A DNA stretch of 64,000 nt from Gambelia wislizenii (GCA_030847615.1 JAUMIR010000001.1:63687501-63751500); one strand, 5' to 3'. Positions 10,626 through 22,770 are shown, counted from the first letter of the stretch. Notes: generated by a model from the letters alone, not told the origin. A program made the numbers and translations.

Positions 10626-11303
10626 CCGTACATTCTGGCATATAAGATGACTGGGCACATAAGACAACTCCCCAATTTTTAAGTTAAAATATAGAGTTTG
10701 CCCCCCCCCAGCCAGCCAGCCAGCCACCTGGCTGGAAAGCCTGTCCCCCACCAGCCAGCCAGCTCAGTGGCTGTAGATGATGGAATAGTCTGTGAAATTA
10801 AAGGACTGAGAACAGCTAAAAAGCATGGGATACTTTGAAAAATCTCTGTGGTGTTCAATCTTTGGAAAGTAAGGTTGCATTAATACTGCAAGTTGGTTAA
10901 TATGAAGCTATCAAATCCCAAATTTTTGAATGAGCATATTAATGAATGAGCACATTAATGATTTTAGAGACACATTGGCAGACAAGAGAATTTCACCATA
11001 GACAAAACTTGATGCAAAGTGATAAGTTTAAATCCAGAAATTCTAATTTTAGGCTAACTTGTCCTAAAAAGAAACATCATTTTGACTCTCCTGAGCTAAA
11101 TGGAGGGCCATTTAACTCTTCAAAGGCAAAGCAGTTATTCTCACAGCAGGAAGAAGGATCTGCTGGGAAAACTGCCCAGGCCATTTAACACTTCAATCAT
11201 TCTCACAGCAGGGGAAAAGATCTACTGGGGTATAAGACCCCCCACACACTTTTGAGGAGATTTTCAAGTGTTAAAAAGTAGTCTTGTATGCAGGAATATA
11301 TGG
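10626..11303. mobile_element. Kanga-like (TcMar-type) non-autonomous DNA transposon
   Basis: Left end CCGTACATTCTGGCATATAA and right end (reverse complement CCATATATTCCTGCATACAA) are inverted repeats flanked by TA on both sides. The phrase 'ataagacaact' recurs just inside the left end, as in TcMar-Tc2 (Kanga) elements. The interior (about 680 bp) has a C-run with 'cagccagc' repeats and a near-duplicate of about 70 bp ('attctcacagcagg' at about 11140 and 11210). No transposase. Confidence 0.6.
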
Positions 11304-11513
11304 TACCTCACATAGACAGCTTAGTTATCCATCAAAGAAGGCCTTTAAAGGATCATACCCCTCTTCCTTGATGGCCTTCTCTCTGACAGCAGAGGAACTG
11401 TCATACTGGGATTGGGATGCCACTACCAGGGCCTTCAGGACCTTGTCCAGCAGTCTCTCTGCTTATTTCAACTTCTGCTGGCCAGCAACCTTGCCTTCAA
11501 AAGAACTAATTTC

Positions 11514-12015
11514 ATAGAATCATAGAGTTGGAAAAGATCACAAGGGCCATCCAGTCCAACCCCCTGCCATGCAGGAATACACAATCAAATCATTCTCGAC
11601 GGATGGCCATCCAGCCTCTGTTTAAAAATCTCCAAAGAAGGAGACTCCACCACACTACGAGGCAGTGTATTCCACTTCCGAACAGCTCTTACTGTCAGGA
11701 AGTTCTTCCTAATGTTTAGGTGGAATCTCTTTTCCTGTAGTTTGAACCCATTGCTCCGTGTCCTAGTCTCTGGAGCAGCAGAAAACAAGCCTGCTCCATC
11801 CTCAGTATGACATCCCTTCAAATATTTAAACATGTCTATCATGTCACCTCTCAACCTTCTCTTCTCCAGGCTAAACATACCCAAATCACTAAGCCACTCC
11901 TCATAGGGCATGGCTTCCAGACCTCCCACCATTCTGGTTGCCCTCCTCTGGACAACTTCCAGCTTCTTAATATCCTTCCTGAATTGTGGTGCCAAGAACT
12001 AGACACAGTATTCCA
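11514..12015 (-). mobile_element. CR1 LINE 3' end with ORF2 C-terminal fragment
   Basis: The octamer-type tail (CATAGAATCATAGAG, 11514-11530) starts the minus-strand 3' end. The minus frame 11585-11995 reads the CR1 ORF2 C-terminus ([63 protein letters not shown]) with no internal stop over 136 codons. 5' truncated at about 12015, beyond which CR1 is lost. One of the better preserved CR1 copies here. Confidence 0.85.
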
Positions 12016-12114
12016 GGTGAGTTTCTTTCAATTTGTTTCTTTGAGGTCAGGAACTCATTGCAGAGAGCATACCCCAACCATCTCTGTCTACCACACAAAC
12101 ATGTCACATCTGCC

Positions 12115-12345
12115 TTGTAACTGCACCACACAGTTATCTCAGTTTCACACCAATTTAACTGGTGTGGTTCCATCCTACGGAATCCTGGGGTTTGTAGGTT
12201 GCTGAGGTACTTAGATTTCTCTGCCTGTAGCAGAGAATTCTCACTAGCTCACCAAATTACAAATCCCAGGATTCCATAGGATGGCACCATGATAGTTCAA
12301 CTTGTATAAAACGGATATAATTGTGATCTGTAGATATACCCTCAC
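12115..12345. mobile_element. Diverged MITE with ACAAATCCCAGGATTCC interior
   Basis: Imperfect inverted halves: 'ccatcctacggaatcctggggtttgtag' against 'ttacaaatcccaggattccataggatgg'. Outer ends are degenerate, so the boundaries are approximate. Related in its core to the 220-bp family. Confidence 0.6.
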
Positions 12346-13209
12346 AGTGCAAAAAAGTGAATGGCTCCTAAACACCAATTGGCTTTCAACTTACATAGCT
12401 GGCTGTTTGTCTATTTGTTTGCTGTTATTTGGATTATTTACCTGAGAAACACTTGATACCCTGCAGTGCATTCTCCAAAGCCTTTTGGCACCTTTGAAGC
12501 AGCAATTTGGCATCAGAGGAGAGCTGTTGACTGATTTGCCTGTTGGCAAAAAATAACTTTCACAGAAAGAGCTTCATAATCATAATCTGTTCCCTAATGT
12601 CCCCGTAGGGGCTTCTTGGTATCCCAAGAAGGGCAGGTTTTTATTTTCTTTCTATTTTTAAAGTGAGACTCAAAATGTGACAGACTTGGTGAAAAAATGT
12701 CTTCACTGTTTCATTATGTCATGTTCAAGCCCTTCAATGTGATTCAGAACTCAATTTAGAGATTTGGATCAGAGGCTTGATTCAATCTGAATCAGTTCAG
12801 AGCTGATCCAACCCAATCCAGATCTCAAATGTGAATTTAGATTAAAAACTCCAGATTTCCAGTTCCCCCATTATGTTATATTGGTAAGCCAAAAGTGCTA
12901 TAACCTTTTGGTTTTTTTTCACTTATCTGCATAAAATGGGCAGACATAGTCAAGGAAGGATGGGTAACGGTAGCCTGAGTTGCATGCAACCCCCAGGGTC
13001 ATTTCACAGTCCCCCCCCAAAAAAAACTTCCCTGAACCCCATTACAGCCAACAAACTTCTAGCCGAAATACTAGTGAAAAACCACCACAAACCTTGGAAA
13101 CCATCACTGATATATTGTAGTTCAGATGGATTTTCTGTTACCCAAACTACTTCACTCGTAAAGATATAAATATGGGGAATTTAATTAGCTCAATATGACC
13201 GTGAGAGGC
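12346..13209. other. No gene seen
   Basis: AT-rich unassigned sequence with A/T homopolymers at 12909-12918 and 13010-13026. No supported feature. Confidence 0.5.
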
Positions 13210-14038
13210 CAGGTAACTACCAGACCTTTTGACCTATGTATACTGGTACTCACTGATGAAATTCCAAGCCAGGAAGTAAAATAAAATGGTTTTATTGAAA
13301 AATAATCATGGAACCATTCGCACATACCCTCACACATCAAGCAATCCCCTAAGGCTATCAAAGAAAGTAGGAAGTATTGGGATAGAAGAATAGAATTTAG
13401 GGTGATGGGCTATACTATACCTGTCCAGTGAGTGGAGGTTCGTGCAGAGAATACTCAGGCTGGATTCTGGGGGTCACACAGCGGACAGATTGAGTGACGA
13501 GATGTATAGAACTGTGTGCACTTTGGGTGTGTTTGGGGGTAATATTTATACTCAGTGTTTACCCTAAAGGGGTGTTATGAGTGGAAGATAATATTTGAGT
13601 GAGTTTCCCACAGTTAGTCAATGGAAGCTCTGGCTTTGTTAATGGATGTTAATGGTTGAAACATTAAGACTAATGGGTTTTCAGGCAACCTTCTATTGTT
13701 GGTCAAGCAAAGTGTTAAAAAAACCTTTGCAGAGTAATGGGTGTTCCAGCCACTTTATTTTTTATAGTGTGTGACTCACTACCATGTGCATCCAGGAGAA
13801 TTAGCACATTCTACCCTAACTACAGTCTGAGGGGGCTCTGCATTATTCCTTCCTGGGCTTGTCTGAGTTTTGGGGAATTTCCAAGACCTTTTCTTAGGTT
13901 TTGAGCAAACCTTTACCAGTCCCTATATTTGGGCAATCCTAGTCTACTGCTAACCATGTGAAGTGTCAATATAAGTCAAATTATGAAATATTTCCAGTTA
14001 ATGAGTTATTGGAAGGGAGGGGTGTCAAGGCAGGTAAC
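13210..14038 (-). mobile_element. Possible LTR or other insertion, minus strand
   Basis: On the minus strand a TATA-like motif GAGTATAAATATT (plus 13541-13553) lies about 250 bp upstream of AATAAA (plus 13291-13296), the order expected of an LTR with U3, R and U5. The octamer CAGGTAAC occurs at 13210-13217 and 14031-14038 and could be a target duplication, but neither TG...CA ends nor inverted termini were found at those positions. Boundaries and class are uncertain. Confidence 0.3.
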
Positions 14039-14195
14039 AACAATTCCATCCACTATTCTCACATTTTGCTTCCACATGACACATCTCTGAAGCCTGCTAG
14101 AAGGATAGAGGAGTAAAAACTGGTCCCTGACTTTGGGAGGATTAGCTCTGCCAAACTTCAGAAAGGCTTTTGGGCTGGGTACCATTAAGTTTTGG

Positions 14196-14223
<28 letters not shown>
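14196..14223. repeat. (TA)n microsatellite
   Basis: About 14 uninterrupted TA units. Confidence 0.95.
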
Positions 14224-14226
<3 letters not shown>

Positions 14227-14446
14227 AAAAAAAAGATCAAATAAGAGCACCAAAGAACAGTGCAGTGGGCCATGGAGCACCAGGGATCAGAGGTGGACAG
14301 GCTGAGGAATTAAGAGTAAAGGAAGTAGTCAAATCAACAAATAAATGTAAATAAACAAGCTTGACATTTATTAACAAAGCAAAGATTAGAACTACAAGTA
14401 GGGAGGAACTAAAATAAACTGAGATTTGAGCTCTGACTCTTACTGT

Positions 14447-14648
14447 GGTCTCTTCTACACTACATAGTTATAGTGCTTTGAGCCCACTTTAACTGCCATG
14501 GTCCCATTCTATGGAATCTTCGGATTTGTAGCTTTTGTAGAATTCTCTCACAGAAAGCTCTCCTTAAACTACAAAACATAGGATTTCAAGGAATGGCATC
14601 ATGGCAGTTAAAATGGGGTCTAAAGTGGTGTAGTATGAAAGAGATCTC
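14447..14648. mobile_element. MITE, GGTCTCTTCTACACTACA family
   Basis: Inverted ends GGTCTCTTCTACACTACA and (reverse complement) GAGATCTCTTTCATACTACA, with inner arms 'ttaactgccatgg' and 'catggcagttaaa'. About 200 bp, non-coding. Confidence 0.7.
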
Positions 14649-15943
14649 AGATCACAAGCACAATCACAAGTCAAATCAGCTCCCAGTGAACCCATACAAT
14701 CCCACTCCTCAAACACTGCAACTGGAAATTGTTAGAGACTATGGCCCTGTCCAGCCCTTTCTGGTCACACCATCCTGGTATTTCACTTATATTGTAATTC
14801 TGGAGCTGTAATGTTGTCTGTGTATTTCTCTCTGAGTATTTCTTAATTCTTTGAGTTCCCAAAGCACCAAAGTCCTATGGCCTGTTCTGCCCCAACATGG
14901 TGTTAGGGTAAAATTGCTTTAAGTGCAAACGGAAAAATGTTGGAGCAACAGACCACAGACTAGCACAGCTGTAGATACACACTGATAAAGAGACAAAACA
15001 ACACAGAGATTCTCTAGAGCCAGTTGTTTGTGTATCAAGAACAGAAACAAGATGCATCATTTCAGATTGACTCACCAAGAATCTGTGTGTATATTGAGAA
15101 CACAAACAAGACACATTATTCTGCATGTACTTACCAAGAATTGTATATTGTTGATTGGTATATTACGGATATGGTCCTGAAAAAACTATTATAAAAATTA
15201 TTTCATTGTTATCAAATTGGAAGTTATTCATTGTATTTTTGTGAATTGTAAGTAATGTATGTTTATAGCAAATTGTTAAATACATTTTGCATGTAATTAC
15301 TTCAAAATATTGTTTATATGTTTTGAGTATATCATTTGTGAGTGAAATTAGTGTGATAGTCTGCAATAAGGGTGTGCTAGCTACCAGTAAAGTGTATAAT
15401 ATTATAACAGTTTGCTTGTAACAACCAGACATTCTGCTCTAATAATTTTGGTCACAGCTAGGCAGAGGGCTGGGCAGAGTGGCTAGGCAGAGGGCTGACT
15501 ATCAAACACTCCTATAAAGATGAACCACAAGATGCATTGTGCGTGGGTTGGTGTCATGAAGAAAGAAGAGTGTTGGTGGATGTTGGAGAAACTGCTGTTG
15601 AGTTCGTTAATGAGGTTTGCTGTGTATTTACTGTGTTTGTTTATACTGCAACTGAAGATAAATACCTCCAGATATCTTTGGATGAACCTCGTGCCTGTGT
15701 GTGTGAAAGTGGGTCTAAACTGTAAAACGGCTGCTAGCTGAAGCCTTTTTTCCCCATTCTGCTGTGCAGTTCTGCTTTTTTGGCTACTCCTGGGTTAGTT
15801 CATCCCTAGGCTGTACCAGGTACCTCTCAGTGAGCTTATACTTGGTGGACACATGGATCCAGTCCAAGTCAATCTGCATCATACTTTGAACCTGGGGAAG
15901 AAGGAGGCTGCTTTAAAGATACTAATAAAGTCATCTCATACTA
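14649..15943. other. No gene seen; a short tandem duplication inside
   Basis: 15030-15140 contains two diverged copies (about 55 bp) of a segment reading 'gtgtatcaagaacagaaac' and ending 'accaagaat'. Several short open frames exist (for example 15520-15741, plus) without recognisable similarity. Confidence 0.5.
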
Positions 15944-16159
15944 CAGGTTGACTCCCTTATACATGGGGAATACATTCCAAGACCTCCCGTAGATAACTGG
16001 AACCATGGATAATGGGGAACCCTATTATTTCAATGAGATGAACACCAGAAGTTGACCATAGAGCCACACTGGAAGATCTAGAAATGCCTAGAAAGAACAT
16101 ATTTTTTTCAGATGTGGATGAGTGAAATTGTGGATTCCATGGATACGGGGACTGACCTG
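15944..16159. mobile_element. Tigger-like MITE with TA target duplication
   Basis: Left end CAGGTTGACTCCCTTATACA and right end (reverse complement CAGGTCAGTCCCCGTATCCA) are inverted and flanked by TA on each side. The interior has 'ccatggata', typical of Tigger/MER2-like ends. 216 bp, no coding. Confidence 0.8.
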
Positions 16160-17148
16160 TATGGCAAGAGACAATGGTTGAAAAGGAAGGAAACAATGGC
16201 CTAAATCATTTAGAAAACCTTCCTTTAGAAAAACTTCCCAGAGCAGTGTGACAATGATAGCAAGACTTGGCTAGCTGTTGAGTCTCATTCTTTGGAGCTC
16301 TGGAAGAGTAAAAAGCACAGATATTTGTCTAGGTACTTTTCCTTGGAGCAGAAGGATAATTTAAGCAATTCAGAGGTTCCCAATTCTATGACTCTGTTCC
16401 TTGCTCAGAACATCTATAAAATGCTGGTGTTACTTGCATAGTTATCAGGAATTAAAGACAAAGCAAGGGGTTCTATGCAGATGGGATGTTGTGTAGAATC
16501 ACACTTTGGAATGATAAAAATGCTACAATTAAAGCTGAATGCAAAGTTAATTAATTTGTTCACTAGGATGTACAGGGTTTCTTTGAATATCTGCCACGTT
16601 AATTTGACCCTTACTGTGATCTCATTCCATTTGACCATGGCTTGCTATTCACACTAGAATTGCTCTCCAAAGGCAGAGATTGTGTGTGTGGATTGTTTGC
16701 CAACTTGCACAGACATTAATACCTCCAAATTGACTGTTGTATGGGAAATTATGTGGCTATGATCCCAGGCATATGTATTTGTGAGTAGAGTTGAAAAGAA
16801 ATTTTGTGGGAATCTACAGTATGACCAAAAATAGCATGCCATATTCATACATCCCTAGACTTGTCACAAGGACCTGTGTGCCTCCACTGAGCATTCACAC
16901 ATTTGCAAGGCCTACAGGGCTTTTATGTGAAATAAAAGGTACACACATCAATGTGCAGATCTTTAAAAGAGCATAGCTAAAATGCACATTGGAAAAATAC
17001 ACAGAAATGCATTTTAGCCAACAGGAAAATGCTACATGAATTGTGCACCTAAATTTGGACAATGTAGGTAAATTGTGCAAAGTAATGTGCAAATTAGGCA
17101 AAATGAATTTTTAAAATAGCTTGAATAGTGTGGGAAGAAAACACCAAG
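16160..17148. other. No gene seen
   Basis: AT-rich, apparently unique sequence. Short open frames only. Confidence 0.5.
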
Positions 17149-17941
17149 AACTTGTCTAAATGTGCATTCCTGCTTATTGGGTCAACCAATGTGACTTGTT
17201 GCACAGTATGGAGAGGGCAGAACTTAACATCTGATTGGTCAGACGTGCACAGGGTGGGCTTGCCATCAGGTGCCTGGAAGCGCTAGCAATCATGTGCTTT
17301 TTTCCCAACGAGTAGGGCATCCACTGTGAGGAAGAGGAGGAGAACCATCTTGGCAGCAGTGGCGGCGGCCTCCAATTCCAGCTGGAAAGGGACAGGAGAA
17401 GCCACCTGGCCAGCTGCTGGTTGTGAAGAAGGAAGAAGAGGGCAGCTTTTTGCCACTCCAGCTTCATCTCATCTTTCCAGGCTGGGTTGCTCCTTCCCTC
17501 ATGCCTGTCCCATGCCCTCCAAAGCCCACTGACATCAAGCTTGGTGGAGATGAAGCTAGAGTGGTAAAGAGCAGCCCTCCTCTTCCTTCTTCACAACCAA
17601 CCTCTGTCCAGATGGCTCCTCCCATCCCTTTGCAACCAGAATCGGAGGCTGCCACCACCACCGCCAGGATGGGTGAAGGGCGGGTGGCTTGCCTCGTCTT
17701 CCTCATGGTGTCTGCCCTCCTCATTGTTTCCAGGCACTGCTGGGTTCCCTTCACCTTCCTCTCTCTCCCCACTACACAAAAAAAAATGGCATGGCCGCCA
17801 TCTTAATTCCCAGATGTGTGAACATCAGAGCTGAGAGCTTCACATCTTTGAAGAAAACACCATGGGAGCAAAATGATGCTGCTGCGAATTGGCTATAATG
17901 TGCAGGTATTTGCATTATTTCTTCTCATCTAGATTAGCCCC
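17149..17941. mobile_element. Long-palindrome non-autonomous DNA element
   Basis: Outer ends 'aacttgtctaaatgtgcatt' and (reverse complement) 'ggggctaatctagatgagaa' are loosely inverted. Inside, 17325-17480 and 17545-17700 are imperfect reverse complements (for example 'ggttgtgaagaaggaag' against 'cttccttcttcacaacc'). Mirrored Gly/Ala-rich frames on the two strands are products of this palindrome. The right end matches 35630-35662. Confidence 0.6.
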
Positions 17942-18282
17942 AAGTCTCACAATTTGTTAGGATATGAGGGTGTGGCATACAGAGAAAACTGGCAAGACTG
18001 AGACTGAGATTTTTGCACATCTTTAGTGATGCAGTATCCATGGAAAAGCCATATTGGCAATGTTTTCAAAACCAGTTCTCTGTTTCATAACAGAACAATT
18101 CTGAGTATTTTATTGCACTGAGGAATGAAACAGGGAAGCTAAGTCAAAGTTGCTTTTTATTAGATCTGATTCAGCTTTTATCATTGAGGCTGAGCAAATT
18201 TCACAACCCTCCTTTAGCAGTCCCTCTGAAATTTGTGGAACTGACTGCTACATAAATATGCATAAGATCAACTCAATTTGAT
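17942..18282. other. No gene seen
   Basis: Unassigned sequence between the palindromic element and the L2 tail. Confidence 0.5.
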
Positions 18283-19760
18283 AGGTTCATTTGTTTATTT
18301 GTTTACTGGATTTATAGCCCTCCTTTCTCCCAAGATAGTATTCAAGGAGGCTTACAATAATTTAAAATATACAACTAAAACACTGAAAAAGCTTTAAAAG
18401 AATTAAATTAATTACTATTATTAAAATATGATAGCTAAAAATGCAACATGAATTAAAAACATAATATTGATAAAATACAACATTAAAAGCTGCACACCAA
18501 TTAAAATTCATGTTTCAAACACCTGCCTAAATAAAAACATCTTCAGCTGCTGATGAAAAGAAAGCAGGGAGGGGGCCAACCAGACCTCCTGATGAAAGGA
18601 GTTCTACAGCCTGGGAGCAACCACAGAGAAAGCTCTCTCCAGGGTCCTCACCAACTGTGCCTGTGAAGGTGGTGGGACTGAGAGAAAGCTGTCCCCTGCT
18701 GATCTTAACACTCAGACCGGCTTGTATAGGGAGATATATTCTTTCATATAGTCTGGACCCTAACTGTTTAAGGCTTTAAAGGTCAAAACCAGCACTTTGA
18801 ATCCTGCCTGGAAATGGACTGATAGCCAATGCAGCTGTTTCAATGGGTGGAGGGGGGTAGTCACATGATCCCTTGTAGCCAGCCCCAGTCAACAGCCTTG
18901 CTATAGCAATTTGGACCCACTGAAGTTTCCAAATGGTTTTAAAGGCAACCCTACGTAGAGCACTTTACAGTAGTCCAGACGGGATGCAATCAAGGCATGT
19001 GTCACTGTAGCCAGATCCAACTTGTCAGGGAACACATACAGCTGACACACTAGTTTTAACTGTGCAAATGCACTCCTGGCCACAGCTGAAACCTAGGCAT
19101 CTAGGTTCAGACCCAAGTCCAGGAGTACACCCAAACTGTGAACCTGAGATTTCATGGGGAGTGTGACCTTATCTAGAACAGGCTGAATCCCTATTCCCCG
19201 ATCTTCCTTTCTACTGTCCAGGAACACTTCTGTCTTCTCTGGGTTTAGTTTCAATTTGTTCACCCTCATCCAATCCATTACTGACAGCAGACACTGGTTT
19301 AGTACAGAAACAGCTTCCTTGAAGTCAGATGGAAAGGAGAGATAGAGTTGTGCATCATCGGCTTACTGATAACACTGAACCCCAAGACTCCGGCTAACTT
19401 CTCCCAGTGGTTTCATGTAGATATTAAACAGCATGGGAGATAGAACTGAGCCCTGAGTGACACTGCAGGTTAGTGGCCAGGATGTCAAACATGCATCCCC
19501 CCAGCATCACCTTCTGGGTCCATCCCTCCAAGAAGGACTGGAGCCACTGTAAAACAGTGCCCTGAGCCCCATCACAGTGAGGCAACCCAGAAGGATACCA
19601 TGGTTGATGTCATCAAAAGCTGCTGAGAGGTCCAGCAGAACCAACAGGGACACATTCCCCCTGTCCATTTCCCTGAGTAAGTCATCTACCAAGGTGACCA
19701 AAGCTGTCTCTGTCCCATAGCCAGGCCTGAAGCCAGATTCAAATGGATCTAGATAACTCA
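18283..19760 (-). mobile_element. L2 LINE 3' portion, about 1.5 kb
   Basis: The 3' end at 18283 begins with a TTTGTTTATTTG run and 'ggatttatagccctcctttctccc'. Reading upstream on the minus strand gives the full L2 ORF2 C-terminal half in broken frames: THALIASRLDYCKVLYVGLP (about 18960-19010), LNPEKTEV (about 19215-19250) and DKVTLPMKSQVHSLGVLLD (about 19110-19165). The RT palm appears as SGFRPGYGTETALV and LLVLLDLSAAFDDINHGIL (19600-19750). Upstream of about 19760 the L2 ends. Confidence 0.9.
19600..19760 (-). pseudogene. L2 reverse transcriptase fragment
   Basis: This frame (19507-19761) holds the RT fingers/palm segment ESGFRPGYGTETALVTLVDD and DLSAAFDDINHG. In L2 RT, DLSAAFD carries the first catalytic Asp, and it is present. 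The downstream FADD block lies in another frame and is not preserved. It is kept apart from the whole element because this is the best conserved enzymatic motif of the copy. Confidence 0.75.
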
Positions 19761-21059
19761 TTTAGGTTTAGAATTTTGCTCTTCAGTCTTAGTAGTCTTT
19801 CTACTTTAACAAGAGCCAAAGCTAGGGATATCTTCCTTCCCAAATCACATTTAAACACAAAGCCTTTCAAATGTTTTTGAAGTAGACACCCAGCAGTGAA
19901 CCATGCTAATGTTTAATCTCTGCTTGGAATTATGTCATGCATGATCAAATTTGTAGACTGTCTCTAATTTAAATATACTGTCTTCTGTCTGAGGCACAAG
20001 GTGTTCTCTTTATTGTCAGTTTTGTACTTTGCCCATAGCAAGTGGCAAGAGAAACAAATCTAATCAGATCACTTTGTGCCAAGATGAACCAAGGAATTAC
20101 TTTCATTAATGCACCTACACTTTGGGGCAAAAGGGAGGAAAATCATTTGCACAGTGATGTCTAGTGTAGGAAAATGGTGATTTAGCTTCTTTCATTCCTT
20201 TCCTTTAAAAAGCAGTCAACCACGCACAAGTACTTGAACCACAGTCAAAGGAGGGGGGACCACTTTGATTCTAAATGATGTTGCTTTATAGGAAGCAATT
20301 AAATAGCTCAGTGGATAAATGCTTCCAAAGCTGAGTATTTCCCCTCCCCCGCACCACATAAGGGCTGCAATCCTGCATGGCTGAGGTAGTGTAGTAGTTT
20401 TATGTGTAGAACTATGTTATGCTGCACCATTTACCACCCCCTGGACCTACCATAAAGCTGCATCCCTCCCCACTACCATTCCATGCCAAGTTGAAAATAC
20501 AGGATCACCACAAGGTATGCTTATGAACCCATAGCCAGATGCAAAGTGATTACATCATCCACTGGGGTTCACTAGAGTCCTCCAGAGGTCTTGGCAGCTG
20601 ATGTAATCATTTCACATCTGGCCACGGGGACATAGCCATATACTTCTGCAAACGAAGGCCCACCTCATTTCTATTTAGTCCTGAGGCTGTTCTGTGAGGC
20701 ATGTATTATCCTTGTATCTGGATTAAGCTGTCGGCTGTGTACTCTATGGTTATACTCAAATGTGGAATTTAACATTGGATTAGTTGGGGTAAAAGCACAT
20801 TCAAGTGCAAGATACCCTGAGTTGTCACCCAATGAATCTTCCAGAAACCAGCCTAGAAATGTCTTTGTTTCTTTTGTCTTCAGATGTTTCTAGGATTCCT
20901 CACCTAGTGACCCCCTTTATTTTATTCCAAATTTACTGATGTGCTAGGACAATGTAAATTGTTAGCAACTGGCACAGACGGAAACATTGTGGATATGGTC
21001 ATAAGTCTGCACTGCAACATTCAGGGGCCCAGGTAGATGGCATAGTAAAAACAATGCAG
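19761..21059. other. No gene; contains a palindrome
   Basis: 20534-20557 and 20599-20622 are inverted (gccagatgcaaagtgattac against its complement, 21 of 24 matching), probably a MITE core. The rest is unassigned. Confidence 0.5.
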
Positions 21060-21205
21060 GTAATGTGGTGGACTCTCCTTCTTTGGAGGTCTTTAAACAG
21101 AGGTTGAATGTTCATTGCTCTGGAGTGGTTTAGTTACATATACCTCTATGGAAGGGCACTGGATTACATGCCCCTTGTGATCATTTCCATTTCTATGATG
21201 CACAC
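21060..21205 (+). mobile_element. CR1 3' end fragment
   Basis: Reads 'gtggtggactctccttctttggagg', 'aaacagaggttgaatg' and 'ggcactggattacatgcccc', the last 140 bp of a CR1, ending near 'ccatttctatgat'. Confidence 0.7.
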
Positions 21206-21462
21206 CTGCTTTATAGATTCATATGTCCATAGTGCAAGGACGGCCTCTTGTTAGCATACCCTACTACTCCCTCCCCACAGTATCTCACAATTGGAAATAT
21301 TGGACATTTTTTGGGGTCAGGTCAGGTTGGCTGGGTCAATGACCAACAATGGGTCATTGCTGGCACAATGACCTGGGATGTGTCTTAGAAATATTTCAAC
21401 AAACAAACCCATATTAGGATTGTGTGGAAGCCCCTTAATAAACATAGTAATTAAGGAGGTAT
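21206..21462. other. No gene seen
   Basis: Unassigned sequence between the CR1 tail and the acidic ORF. Confidence 0.4.
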
Positions 21463-21768
21463 GTGCTAATTGTCATGGTCAGCCAGGACTCTGAGGACTC
21501 AGAAGGCGAGGAGGCTGAGCCAGTGGCAGAAGAGCTGACTGAGTCTGAGTCTAGCCCTGAAGAGCCAAGGGCTCAGCAGCCTAGCCCTCCCCCAGCTCAG
21601 GGTCCAAGCCTGGGAGACATAGTGGAGCAAGAGCAAGAGGTAGAAGAGCAGGTACCTACCTTTAGCCAAAGAAGAGCAGAGAAGGCGTGGCTTCGTCGTT
21701 CTCAGAGATTAAGAGACAGAAGGTCATCAATCACCCCGCAGCTGGGAGTGGGAGCTGGGCCAACATAA
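21463..21768 (+). CDS. Acidic, proline-rich ORF of unknown origin
   Basis: A 100-codon open frame. The first half is very acidic (QDSEDSEGEEAEPVAEELTE), followed by a Pro/Gln patch (QQPSPPPAQG), another acidic patch and a basic end (RRSQRLRDRRS). It has no fold-like hydrophobic pattern and no signal peptide. Stops occur soon after 21768, while a rhythmic 'gaccttggactg' phrase continues to about 22000. Such sequence can occur in LTR or Gypsy-type elements, but I do not recognise the family. It may be a retroelement fragment or low-complexity chance. Confidence 0.25.
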   Translation: MLIVMVSQDSEDSEGEEAEPVAEELTESESSPEEPRAQQPSPPPAQGPSLGDIVEQEQEVEEQVPTFSQRRAEKAWLRRSQRLRDRRSSITPQLGVGAGPT

Positions 21769-22070
21769 GCAGCTGTGGGATGCTGAGTTCCTTGTTGCAA
21801 GCAGTCTGCATATCCTGGAGTAAGCCTCTGCCTGTGACTCTCCTGAACCTTGCTATCTTGAGACTTTGGATATCTTGACCTTGGACTGCCTTCGTTGACC
21901 CACCTGCCGGAACCCTTTTGACCTTGGACTGTCTCTTCGTGCTTCACTCTCTCTCCGTGTACTTCTGACCCTATAGGACTGCTACTGACAACACCAGGTA
22001 CTGTGCTTTTCAACTGGGTTGTTGGCTTCCCGACACTAATCCTTTCTTCTAGCCTTGGGCACCTCAGCAA

Positions 22071-22632
22071 TGATTCATTCAATCAAACAATTAAGTGACC
22101 TTTCCAAAATCTATTCCTATGGAAATTTCTCCTATACCCCTTCCAGTCCAACCCTGTGAGGTTGTCATAAATCCACCAATTCCTATCTCTCAGCCATTAA
22201 TGCAATCAGTTGAGTTTCGGTTTCCTTTGTCTATACCGTGGGAAGTCAACCAGGCTTTTTCCTAGCCAGAGTACCCCTTCAGGATATGAAATAGGGTATA
22301 AATATTAGTCCCCTGACAATAGAAAGGTGTACCATGGTGGATGAACCCAGCCACACTCTTTCTCAGTGCACCTCCATATCAGAAACTCCTGTACCACCCT
22401 CAGACATCTGTCTGAGTATCTTCACTGCATGAGTATCTTTGCTACTCTTTAAGACTGGTAACTATCACCCTATATTGCTGAAGCTCTCCCTCTATCTAAT
22501 CTTTCTGCCTTACTCTGCTTTAGCCATGTGTGGTTCCTAGGAACATGTGTTGCATGTGTTAGTTTACTTTGTGTTATTTCCAAAAAAAATACCTTATTTC
22601 ACTTTAAAACTAGAGTGCCCTCTACAATTAGT
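22071..22632. other. No gene seen
   Basis: Unassigned sequence. Confidence 0.5.
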
Positions 22633-22770
22633 ATAATAATAATAATAATAATAATAATAATTAATTTTTATTTTTAACCTGCCCCTCTGCTCAGCAACTG
22701 GGGTGGCGTACAGCAAGATTAAAACAACATCAAGTTAAAACAATCCTTCCCCATCCTAACCCTCCCACCC
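22633..22770 (-). mobile_element. L2 3' terminal fragment with (AAT)n tail
   Basis: An (AAT)n run at 22633-22661 followed by 'tttttaacctgcccctctgctcagcaa', matching the 3' end of the L2 copy at 29506. Only the 3' UTR remains. Confidence 0.75.

Noticed and set aside
17174..17806. Mirrored frames of about 100-127 codons
   Set aside because: They arise from the palindromic arms of a DNA element.
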